Assembly: GCF_027257195.1 (NCBI RefSeq)
Contig: NZ_JAPDFS010000001.1
Span: forward strand, 126,798-190,797
Direction of reading: 5' to 3'
DNA length: 64,000 nt
From: Halorubrum sp. F4
Lineage (GTDB): Archaea > Halobacteriota > Halobacteria > Halobacteriales > Haloferacaceae
This document shows, piece after piece, positions 1 to 6,809 of the stretch. Both the position numbers and the translations under genes were made by a program. Numbering within the stretch: the first letter of the stretch is position 1; each line of letters opens with the position of its first letter. The notes beneath the pieces are model-generated. The model worked only from the letters and a program-made list of their open reading frames with translations, had not been told where the DNA came from and searched no databases.

Positions 1-136
1 CCGGGTCTTCGCCCGTCACGACCGGGAGGTCCTCGCCGGGCGCGCAGTTGTAACTCGGTTCGAATCCCTCGAACATCGCGTCGAACCGCGACTCGAGTTT
101 CCCGGCGGGCGTGAACAGCGTGTACCGGCCACACAT
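1..136 (-). CDS. SRAP / HMCES-YedK family protein, N-terminal part
   Basis: Only the first 45 codons are inside the window; the gene continues past position 1. The protein begins MCGRYTLFTP, the hallmark of SRAP-domain proteins, in which the initiator Met is removed and Cys2 forms a covalent crosslink with abasic sites in single-stranded DNA. The Asn of the later NCAP stretch also matches the family's active-site region. The start is fixed by the need for Cys at position 2. A GTTAAG element at 165-170 lies about 31 nt upstream and may be the TATA box. The role, protection of abasic sites at replication forks, is family knowledge. The gene borders the integrase patch, but SRAP genes are normal chromosomal genes. 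Confidence 0.9.
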   Translation of the reverse strand, partial: MCGRYTLFTPAGKLESRFDAMFEGFEPSYNCAPGEDLPVVTGEDP

Positions 137-522
137 CGATGACTCCCGTACGGACCGAGTAGTCCTTAACCCGTCGCTCGTCGCGATGAAGATCGGTAGA
201 CTCGTCCCGCCCGTCGAGACGACCGGCCGCGGCGGCGTCGATTCGGCGTTTCACGAACTCCGGGAGCTCGGCCACGTCCGGGATGTTGGCTCCGAGCAGG
301 CGATCGGGCGTTCCTCGACGGACGCTCCGGTGACTTCCTCCCGTCCTCGAAGCGCTCTACTCTCGAAACGGCGGATCCGGGACTCGTTCCGGTCGATCTC
401 GGCTCGACTCGATCGAGTTTTTCTGTATAGCATTATATAATTTACACGGTGCTTCCGAGACATAGATTCGACCGTTTAGAAACGACGGAATCGAGGCTCG
501 ATGGGCGATCGACGACCGAAAC
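137..522. other. Gene-free interval between SRAP and integrase genes
   Basis: No convincing gene is seen here. Short open frames on both strands have arginine/serine-rich translations typical of shadow frames in GC-rich DNA. The part near 420-455 is markedly AT-rich compared with the rest of the window and lies just downstream of the integrase stop codon, so it may be transcription-termination DNA or the edge of an inserted segment. Confidence 0.5.
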
Positions 523-1560
523 CTACACGAACAGCCGGTAGACGTTGGCCTCGTAGGTCTCACGCACCTGGTCCCCCCAGTTGTGGGTGTAGGTGTCGAT
601 CACGTCGTCGGCGACGTCCCCACGGAGATACTTCACGATGCCCCGATCGCCGATGCGATCCCTGAGATGCGTCGTGAAGAAGTGCCGGAAGTAGTGCGGC
701 GTGACGTTCTCCCCGGCACCGCCGCCGGTCCTGTACCATCCCTCCTCGCGGGCGTATCCCTCGACGATGTGGCGGACCGCCTGCGGGTCGAGTCGGTTTC
801 CCCATCCGTCGGCAGTGTTCACGAACAGCGGCTCCGCGGGCGACGTCGTGTCCGGCCGTATCGCGAGCCAGCGTTTGAGCGCCGCCCGGAGTTCTGCGTC
901 GACGGGGATCACGGTCTCGCGCTTCCGCTTGTTGGAGGCGGTCCGGACCTCGCCGTTCAGTTCCTCGCCGACCGCCGCGTTCGGCGTCACGTACAGCGAG
1001 TTCGGCCGGTCGTCGAGTGCCGCACGCGTGCCGAGCGCGTACGCGGCCTCGAGCTCCGGGTCCGTCACCGACAGATCGCGTAGATCGAGGTTACAGAGCT
1101 CTCCGACCCGCATACCCGTCTTCAACAGAGTACAGACGATCGCACGGTGGAGCGGATGGGTGATCCCCGCCACGAACGACCGCATCCGCGGGATCGGCAC
1201 ATCGCGGCGCGCAGGGTCCTTGTCGACGGTCTCGTCCATCTCCTCCATCACGAGCGTCATTGGGTTCCCGTCGAAGACCCCCACCTCCGTCATGTAGCCG
1301 TAAAACCGGTGGAGGTACGCCGCGTACGTCGCGACCGTGCTGTCGGCCGCGTCGCCCCGGAGCGAGTGGACGAACGCCATACAGTCCCGGTGGGTCGCGG
1401 TCGCCGGCGTCGTCCCCCCGTCAAGGAAGGACTCGAACCGTCGGAGGACCCGCTCGTATGACTCCCTCGTCCGATCGGATTTCCCGTGGTAGGTCAGGTC
1501 CTCGATGAAGTACGCGATCGGGTCGTCGGGGTCCTCGACCGTGCGTGGGCTACTGCTCAT
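523..1560 (-). CDS. Tyrosine recombinase / XerC-D-like integrase
   Basis: A 345-residue site-specific recombinase. An N-terminal SAM-like DNA-binding domain (about residues 15-105) is followed by the catalytic domain. Visible catalytic residues are R151 (TGMRVGEL), a lysine in the beta-hairpin near 211-213 (NKRKRETVIPV), H289 and R292 (HYFRH) and nucleophile Y324 (DTYTHNW). The position usually held by the second histidine (LGH) reads LRGD here, a substitution worth noting. The start chosen is the ATG at 1560; it overlaps the upstream DUF5805-like gene by 11 bp, indicating co-transcription and translational coupling. A longer in-frame extension upstream is arginine/serine-rich and is rejected. 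It may be an element-encoded integrase or a haloarchaeal housekeeping Xer-like protein; AT-rich flanks favour a mobile origin. Confidence 0.88.
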   Translation of the reverse strand: MSSSPRTVEDPDDPIAYFIEDLTYHGKSDRTRESYERVLRRFESFLDGGTTPATATHRDCMAFVHSLRGDAADSTVATYAAYLHRFYGYMTEVGVFDGNPMTLVMEEMDETVDKDPARRDVPIPRMRSFVAGITHPLHRAIVCTLLKTGMRVGELCNLDLRDLSVTDPELEAAYALGTRAALDDRPNSLYVTPNAAVGEELNGEVRTASNKRKRETVIPVDAELRAALKRWLAIRPDTTSPAEPLFVNTADGWGNRLDPQAVRHIVEGYAREEGWYRTGGGAGENVTPHYFRHFFTTHLRDRIGDRGIVKYLRGDVADDVIDTYTHNWGDQVRETYEANVYRLFV

Positions 1561-1933
1561 CGACGAGCGTGTATCCCCCCTCGCGTCCGCTGTATCGGAC
1601 GCGATCGCGTTCCTGGAGCGAGTCCAACGCCTCCTCGAGGCTCCCCTCGAAGTCGTCGAACACCGCCTCGACGAGCTCGTCCCACGACGTGTGACCGTCC
1701 GCGATCGCCGCCTCGATCCGGGTTTCGAGGCCGTCACCCCCGGGGTCAGCCCCCTCGGAAGGGCCTTCGTCGGGGGTACTCGCCCCCGAAAGCGTGAATC
1801 CTCGTCTCCCGGCCTGTACCATCGTTCTGACGAACTCGCTCTGTGACATCCCGAGGTCGTCCGCGTGTTCCTGCCACCTCGCCTTCTGTTCGGCGGGAAC
1901 GTACGTCTTCACCGAGCGGCGGTCCTGGCTCAT
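1550..1933 (-). CDS. DUF5805-like putative DNA-binding protein
   Basis: A 127-residue protein starting MSQDRRSVKTYVPAEQK. The first 45 residues look like a ribbon-helix-helix (CopG/Arc) segment: a basic beta strand (VKTYVPAEQ) followed by two helices with the MSQSEFVRTMV pattern. The C-terminal half (about residues 70-127) has the helix-and-wing pattern of a winged-helix module, ending in GGYTLVDEQ. I recognise the first part as typical of the DUF5805 family found beside integrases in haloarchaea; the family function is not known to me. It lies directly upstream of, and overlaps, the recombinase gene. A long palindrome sits 46-73 bp before its start, suggesting it regulates its own operon or acts as an accessory factor for recombination. 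Confidence 0.72.
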   Translation of the reverse strand: MSQDRRSVKTYVPAEQKARWQEHADDLGMSQSEFVRTMVQAGRRGFTLSGASTPDEGPSEGADPGGDGLETRIEAAIADGHTSWDELVEAVFDDFEGSLEEALDSLQERDRVRYSGREGGYTLVDEQ

Positions 1934-1978
1934 CCCTATCGAGGCTCTCTCGCTCCATCGACTTCAAGGTATCCCACA

Positions 1979-2006
1979 TATACAGATAAGTGACCTTATC
2001 CGTATA
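1979..2006. promoter_or_regulatory. 28-bp imperfect palindrome, candidate operator of the DUF5805-integrase operon
   Basis: The arms TATACAGATAAG and CTTATCCGTATA surround TGAC; 11 of the 12 arm positions pair. The left arm contains the TATA-like element of the leftward promoter (CTGTATATG read on the minus strand), so protein bound here would block TBP/TFB. A related second half-site with ACAGATA and TACGGAT lies at 2067-2080. The likely ligand is the ribbon-helix-helix protein encoded just downstream; this is inferred from position. Confidence 0.6.
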
Positions 2007-2066
2007 CTTAGGTCAGAAATGCGCGGGTAAATAGTACTGATTTCATGGATATTTTATTATATAGGT

Positions 2067-2080
2067 ACAGATATACGGAT
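2067..2080. repeat. Second copy of palindrome half-sites
   Basis: The stretch reads ACAGATATACGGAT. Its first seven bases repeat 1982-1988 directly, and TATACGGAT (2072-2080) is the reverse complement of ATCCGTATA at 1998-2006. It may be an auxiliary operator or a recombinase/accessory-protein site in the AT-rich DNA upstream of the integrase operon. Confidence 0.35.
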
Positions 2081-2760
2081 CATCTACCATCTCGTGTTGG
2101 GTCCAAATTTCCGGATCATTCAATCGGCAGACGATCGGCTCTCGGAGAGCTACTGCGACGGTTCCCTTCTCGATCCGTGAACCTTCGTTCTCGCCTCGAG
2201 TCACGAGAACCCGTCCAAAGACTGCTTGAGCGATCGGACGGTCGACTCCGAGTCGTCACGGTCTTCGGTTGCGGGCTCGAGTCCGGTTCGATAGTGGGGC
2301 GATCCGTCCCCGGCATTCGGGTCGTTCGGGTGGCCCGGCGACGCCGTAGAACGGCCGTGAGGTCCTCTCCTTCGGTTGAGAGCTGGTCGGAGGCGAGGCA
2401 CTTGGGCATCGAGACGACGCCCAAGGGAGCGTTAGAACACCGTCTGTTCGTCCTCAGTTCACCTCAACTCCTCTTCATCGTCTCCCAGGTGCTCGAACGG
2501 ACGGGGGAGCGGACCGTCTCCTTCCCGAGACGCGGCGTGAGCGGATCGACTCGAAACGACGACCGGGATCCGATCGGCCGCCGGACGTTTTCGCGGTAGC
2601 CACGGCGGCCGACGCGATCGCGCCGAACGACGTTCAGCGTTCATTCGTCCACTACGGCTTCCGAGTGATCACGGCCGATTGGTGAAATCATCAATCGTAT
2701 GTTATTACTGGCCGTCCGAACTCGATCTCATAAATCGTATACTGCAATACAATCTTTTTG
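2081..2760. other. Gene-poor accessory DNA between integrase operon and mutase remnant
   Basis: No intact gene can be supported. On the minus strand, the stretch 2201-2340 has an acidic, haloarchaeal-looking tail (ending SESTVRSLKQSLDGFS, then stop at 2201), while the plausible upstream continuation (LSTEGEDLTAVL) is in a different frame. This would fit a decayed gene, but I cannot name a family. The last 70 bases (about 2690-2760) are AT-rich and abut the mutase remnant abruptly. Confidence 0.35.
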
Positions 2761-2763
2761 GCC

Positions 2764-2993
2764 GGGAGCATCGAGCGCTACCCCGTCCGTCGGACGACCC
2801 CCGAGATCACGGAGGAGACGACGATCATGGAGCGAGTTGCGGCCGTCGTCCGCTCCGAGGACGTCGACACGCTCGACGCCTCCGAGTCGACCTCGGGAAC
2901 GCTTGGTTCCTCGTGCGCGCGATCGGAACGGAACCACGCATCCGGATGACTGTCGAGGTCCGAGATCCCCAGCGGGCGGACGCCGTCTTCGAG
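2764..2993 (+). pseudogene. C-terminal remnant of phosphoglucosamine/phosphomannomutase (GlmM/ManB type), frameshifted
   Basis: Read in one frame, 2767-2877 gives IERYPVRRT followed by ITEETTIMERV and SEDVDTLD. After loss of one base near 2878 the next frame continues LRVDLGNAWFLVRAIGTEP and IRMTVEVR. Together these match the last domain of alpha-D-phosphohexomutases, whose phosphate-binding loop is R-x-SGTEP; here it reads RAIGTEP. About 77 residues of a roughly 450-residue enzyme remain. The N-terminal three domains are gone, the reading frame is broken, and the tail after 2993 (to a stop at 3095) does not look like the family. The left edge coincides with the AT-rich DNA, so the truncation may mark the boundary of an insertion or deletion linked to the integrase. 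Confidence 0.75.
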
Positions 2994-3091
2994 ACTCCCG
3001 TGGGCTTCGAGATCCCCCGCGGCTGGTCGAAGATCACGTCGAAAGCGACTGATCTCGATCTCTTCCGTCTCCCGTCGAGTACGTCCCGTCG

Positions 3092-3997
3092 CTAGACGGT
3101 TATCTCCGAGGCAGTTTCCAGTCCATCGAAGAGCGCGAGCGCCCGGTCGAGGTGTGCGTGATCCTCCGCGGTGTTTCGCATCACGACGGTCTCGCTCGGG
3201 AAGAGGTGTTCACCGAGGACGAGTCCGTTTTCTCGGGCGGTCGATCCGGTGACGGTGAGGTAGACGCCGAGGCCGGCCTCGGCGATCGCCGCCTCCTCGG
3301 TGTCCTCGGGGTCGGGGTAGACGAACTCGACGTCACGGAGCGTGTCCGTTCCCAACACCGCGGTGACCAGGCGCTCGTAACGCGGGGAGATACAGAGTCG
3401 CCCCTCGTAGCCCGCGAGGAACTCACGATCCAACTTCTCGCCGGGAGCAAGCGCCTCGGGACGACCCATCAGCGTGTGATACACCGTGTCACCGAGCCCG
3501 CTCACGATCCGGACGTCCGTGTCCACCGGATCGATCCGATCGTTGACGTCGGAGAGTCCCGAGAGGCCGGTCTCCCGGATCCCGACTACCTCCTCCAACA
3601 CGAGGTCCGCCGAGTCGAAGCCGAGCGCGAACTCGTGGGTCCGGAGCGCCCGGAACGGCTCCTCGCGTCCGACCAGTTTGAGATCGACGCCGTCGACGGT
3701 GACGGTCGCCGCGTCGAAGACGATCCGGCGGGGTTTCCCCTCACGATCGTCGCGGAGCAGAGTGAACTCCGGGTTCCCCGGCTCCGAGGGGTCCGAATAC
3801 TCCGCGAGCCGGTGGTACGGGCCCTCCTCAGCCTCGACGGACCCCTTCGTCACCGCCTTCTCGTACCGGAGCGTGTTGCTCACGCTGTCCGCGAGCTCGT
3901 CGAGTTCGTCGGTTCGCCCGGCGTCGGCGATCCGCTCGAGGACGGCCTCCAGCGGACGACCCTTGCGCGGAACGGCGACCGGGAGCGGGTCGGTCAT
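3092..3997 (-). CDS. HisG-like (ATP phosphoribosyltransferase-fold) protein of unknown role
   Basis: A 301-residue soluble acidic protein. Its opening PLPVAVPRKGRPLEAVLERI resembles the start of ATP phosphoribosyltransferase (HisG), and residues 250-259 (TGSTARENGL) match the HisG PRPP-loop pattern TG-T-RENGL. The middle segment FALGFDSADLVLEE resembles HisG's ADLGI-GEDLV. It is probably a divergent HisG paralogue with the type 2 periplasmic-binding fold. An insert near residues 65-90 and the weak middle part make true histidine-biosynthesis function doubtful, and no other his gene is nearby. Its stop lies beside the mutase remnant. A CTAAAAC element is centred 26 nt upstream of the start, fitting a leaderless transcript. 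Confidence 0.55.
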   Translation of the reverse strand: MTDPLPVAVPRKGRPLEAVLERIADAGRTDELDELADSVSNTLRYEKAVTKGSVEAEEGPYHRLAEYSDPSEPGNPEFTLLRDDREGKPRRIVFDAATVTVDGVDLKLVGREEPFRALRTHEFALGFDSADLVLEEVVGIRETGLSGLSDVNDRIDPVDTDVRIVSGLGDTVYHTLMGRPEALAPGEKLDREFLAGYEGRLCISPRYERLVTAVLGTDTLRDVEFVYPDPEDTEEAAIAEAGLGVYLTVTGSTARENGLVLGEHLFPSETVVMRNTAEDHAHLDRALALFDGLETASEITV

Positions 3998-4045
3998 TAC
4001 CCGGTGTGAGTCGCCGCGGCTAAAACGGGTTGCGCTTTCGACCGG

Positions 4046-5590
4046 CTACGGCCCGAACGCCTCGTTGAGCCGCTTCCGGAAGGCTTCGAGTTCCTCGAGG
4101 TGGTCGTCGATCGCCTCGAGCTCGGCCTCGACGTCCTCCAAGTCGTCCCCGAGCCGTCCTTCGATGTCGGTCAGCCGCGAGTCCACCTCCGCGAGGTCGT
4201 CCCACAGGTCGTCGAACTCCTCGTCGAAGCGGCCGAACCGCTCCTCCACGTCGTCGATCCGCTCGTCGGCCCGTTCGACGCCCGCCGCGGCGTCGTCGAC
4301 CTCCTCGTAGAGCGTCTCGACGTCGTCGTCGAAGTCGTCGAGCGCGTCGTCGAGCCCGGCGATATCGGCCTCGATCGAGGTCACGTCCCCGGCGACACCC
4401 TCAACGGTCTCCTCGAGTCCTGCCGCGGTCGCTTGAACCGCCGAAACGGTGTCCCCGAACTCGTCGACCGTCGTCTCGACCCCGTCGACGTCGTCCCGGA
4501 GGTCACTGACGTCGGACTCCATCCCGTCGACATCGTCGACGAGTTCCCCGTGTGCCCGCTCGCCGGCTCCGACGCGGGTGTCGAGCGCGTCGACGGTGGA
4601 CTCGACGTCGTCCACGCGGGCGTCGAGCCCGTCGAGGACCTCCCGTGCGGTGCCCTCCTCGTCGATGAACTCGGCGAGCGCGTCGGCGTACGCCTCGATG
4701 TCCGACACGCTCGACTGGAGTCGACTGATCCGGACGTCGACGCTCCGTGGGACGCCGAGGTCGAGTTCCGAACGCAGGAGCTCCATGTCGTCCTCCTCTA
4801 CCGCACCGGCTCGGATCTCCTCCGCGAGCCCGGCCGCGATCCCGCCCGCGGCCGTGACGGGTTCGCCGTCCTCGTCCGCCGAATCGGCGTGCTCGGCCTC
4901 GTCGAGTGCGTCGGGGTCGGCCTCGTCGGCGTCGATCTCCTCGTCCGCCTCGTCGTCTTCGACGTCCTCACGCGGAGTGACCGCCGCGATCGTTCCGTCA
5001 GCGACCGTCCGGGGTTCGGGTCCTCCGACTTCCGGTTCGTCCGAATCGGCGTCCTCGTCCGGCTCAGTCGCCTCCCCGTCGGTGTCGGATTCGGCGACGG
5101 GTTCGTCCTCGGAAGGGGCCTCGTCGAGGGGTTCCTTCTCCATGCCCGGGAGGGTATCGCGGTCGCCCGCGAGCACCTCCCTCACCGCGTCGGTCTCGCC
5201 GGACCCGAGCACGTCCCCGATCTCCTCGCCGACGGGGACGTGTTCGATGACCGGCGTTCCGAGGAACCCGTCCAGATCCGGGTCGTCGTCGCGGATCCCG
5301 AAGACCGTCTCGACGGACTCGCCGGGTTCGAGAACCCGCTCGAACTCCACTCGGTGGTCCTTGTAGGCCGTCCAGTTCTCACTCTCGTAGTCGGGATGGA
5401 ACCCGACTCGGTCCATCGGGAACTCATCGGGGATCCGGTCGACGATCCGCACTCGGACCGCGTCCTCGCGACGGGAGGAGAGTTCGAAGGTCACTGCGGG
5501 TACCGGGAACGCGTCGTCGGTGAAGGACTTCTCGACGCGGACGCCGTCCTCCTCGACGGTGGTCGTTGCTTCCGCCGTCCGTTCGTTCAT
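4046..5590 (-). CDS. Haloarchaeal acidic coiled-coil protein
   Basis: A 514-residue protein with no signal peptide or membrane segment. Residues 1-115 form a compact domain (FTDDAFPVPAVTFELSSR, then VRIVDRIPDEFPMDRVGFHP). Residues about 140-235 are an Asp/Glu-rich low-complexity linker. From about 280 to the end the sequence shows regular heptads (many Val/Leu/Ile spaced by Asp/Glu, e.g. VDDVESTVDALDTRV), i.e. a long coiled coil ending in FRKRLNEAFGP. The architecture resembles a structural or tethering protein, but no function can be assigned. The TATA-like CTTAAAT is centred 27 nt before the start codon. It is a single gene, separated from the hydrolase upstream by a hairpin. Confidence 0.8.
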   Translation of the reverse strand: MNERTAEATTTVEEDGVRVEKSFTDDAFPVPAVTFELSSRREDAVRVRIVDRIPDEFPMDRVGFHPDYESENWTAYKDHRVEFERVLEPGESVETVFGIRDDDPDLDGFLGTPVIEHVPVGEEIGDVLGSGETDAVREVLAGDRDTLPGMEKEPLDEAPSEDEPVAESDTDGEATEPDEDADSDEPEVGGPEPRTVADGTIAAVTPREDVEDDEADEEIDADEADPDALDEAEHADSADEDGEPVTAAGGIAAGLAEEIRAGAVEEDDMELLRSELDLGVPRSVDVRISRLQSSVSDIEAYADALAEFIDEEGTAREVLDGLDARVDDVESTVDALDTRVGAGERAHGELVDDVDGMESDVSDLRDDVDGVETTVDEFGDTVSAVQATAAGLEETVEGVAGDVTSIEADIAGLDDALDDFDDDVETLYEEVDDAAAGVERADERIDDVEERFGRFDEEFDDLWDDLAEVDSRLTDIEGRLGDDLEDVEAELEAIDDHLEELEAFRKRLNEAFGP

Positions 5591-5653
5591 ACGCTATCGT
5601 CCGCAAGCCAGGGCTTAAATTCCACGGGCGACCTCTCACGCGTGATAACTGCT

Positions 5654-5689
5654 CTCGGCGCGCGGCAGGGGGTGACGGCGTGCGCCGAG
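5654..5689 (-). terminator. Hairpin between hydrolase and coiled-coil gene
   Basis: CTCGGCGC (5654-5661) and GCGCCGAG (5682-5689) form a perfect 8-bp inverted repeat with a 20-nt loop, between the stop codon of the UlaG-like gene and the promoter of the coiled-coil gene. There is no adjacent T-run, so the termination role is tentative. Confidence 0.3.
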
Positions 5690-5732
5690 GGATAGCTACG
5701 CGCGGCGAGGGGTGATTAGGCGGCGGTGACGC

Positions 5733-6566
5733 TTACAGTTCGATCCGGTCGCCGATCTCCACGACTTCCAGTCGCTTCGGGTGCTCGAAGCTGCGGGCGT
5801 GCTCGTGGAGCGCCGTCGGATCGGCCGTCAGTCCCTTCCACATGTCCCAGTGCGTGGGGACGAGCCGGTCGAGCTCCAGCGCGCTCGCGGCCTCGATCGC
5901 CTGGTTCTCGTCGCTGTACCACTTGGTCCGAGCCGGCTCGCCGGTCTCCTTGTCGGGGATCGTTCCCACCGAGCCGAACGCGAGGATACCCAGGTCGATG
6001 TCGTACTCCTCGGCGAGGTCGGGGAACGACGGCGAGGGTTTGCTGTCGCCGGCGTGGAACACGGTGCCCGTCGGGTGTTCGATCACGTAGCCGACCGGAT
6101 GGGTCGCGTCCGGGTCGTGCGTCTCGACGACGTGGATCGTGAACTCCCCGATCCGTATCTCGTCGCCCTCGGTCACCTCCGTGAACTGCTCGTCGTCGAC
6201 GGCCCACTCCTCGGTCCACCGCTCCTCGTCGCGGGCGACAGCCAGCGAGTCGTCGGGAGCGACGAAGTCACACCCCGTGTTCGAGAGGATCGGGGCCTGT
6301 GAGGGGCCGTGGACGTGGTCGGTGTGTTCGTGGGTCGCGAGTACCGCGTCCGCGACGTCGACGTCGTCGGGGTCGAACGGGACCGGAACCATCCGCACCG
6401 TCCGCGGGGGGTCTCCCGTGCCCACGTACGGATCGATCCAGAGGACCGTGCCGTCGCGACCCTTGATCGCGAACCCGTTACAGCCGAGGTACCACAGCGA
6501 CACCGTCTCGGGGTCGGCCTCCGCGACCGCGCGCGGCAGCCAGTCGCCCCAGTCGGAACTCGTCAT
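5733..6566 (-). CDS. Metallo-beta-lactamase-fold hydrolase, UlaG-like
   Basis: A 277-residue cytoplasmic enzyme. The metal-binding motif HEHTDH is at residues 79-84, the bridging Asp lies in FHAGDSKPSP, and the last ligand His is in VPTHWDMWKG. The order and spacing match the UlaG subgroup (L-ascorbate-6-phosphate lactonase and relatives), whose members hydrolyse lactones or phosphodiesters. The substrate cannot be told from sequence, and no ascorbate genes lie nearby. The start ATG has CTAAC centred 28 nt upstream, the leaderless layout. Confidence 0.87.
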   Translation of the reverse strand: MTSSDWGDWLPRAVAEADPETVSLWYLGCNGFAIKGRDGTVLWIDPYVGTGDPPRTVRMVPVPFDPDDVDVADAVLATHEHTDHVHGPSQAPILSNTGCDFVAPDDSLAVARDEERWTEEWAVDDEQFTEVTEGDEIRIGEFTIHVVETHDPDATHPVGYVIEHPTGTVFHAGDSKPSPSFPDLAEEYDIDLGILAFGSVGTIPDKETGEPARTKWYSDENQAIEAASALELDRLVPTHWDMWKGLTADPTALHEHARSFEHPKRLEVVEIGDRIEL

Positions 6567-6809
6567 GCGTGTCCCTGTCTCAGCTTCCCCCCTAACCGTT
6601 CCGGAGTCGCCCCGATATGTGGTAGTCGATGTCGTGATCCGTGTCCGGCCTCCGTCGAATAAACTTCATCATGCGATATCGAATCTTCGTCCGTTCGGGA
6701 GCGAGCGGGGTCGTCGAACGGAACCGGGGCTCGAACGGGACCACCCTCGGGTCTTTCGGCTCACTCCACGGGCCACCATCGTTATGGCCGTCACCCACGG
6801 ATCGACGAT

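Noticed and set aside
186-440. 84-codon plus-strand open frame starting MKIGRLVPPVETTG
   Set aside because: The TTAA element is only 18 nt upstream, codon quality collapses after about 35 codons, and no family is recognisable. It may be chance.
2045-2599. 184-codon plus-strand open frame in the accessory patch
   Set aside because: The translation is arginine/serine-rich without conserved features, has atypical codon use, and looks like a shadow of decayed minus-strand sequence.
4100-5695. 531-codon open frame antisense to the coiled-coil gene
   Set aside because: Long antisense frames are expected opposite GAC/GAG/GTC-rich haloarchaeal genes; the coiled-coil frame has the acidic, heptad-patterned protein and a proper promoter.
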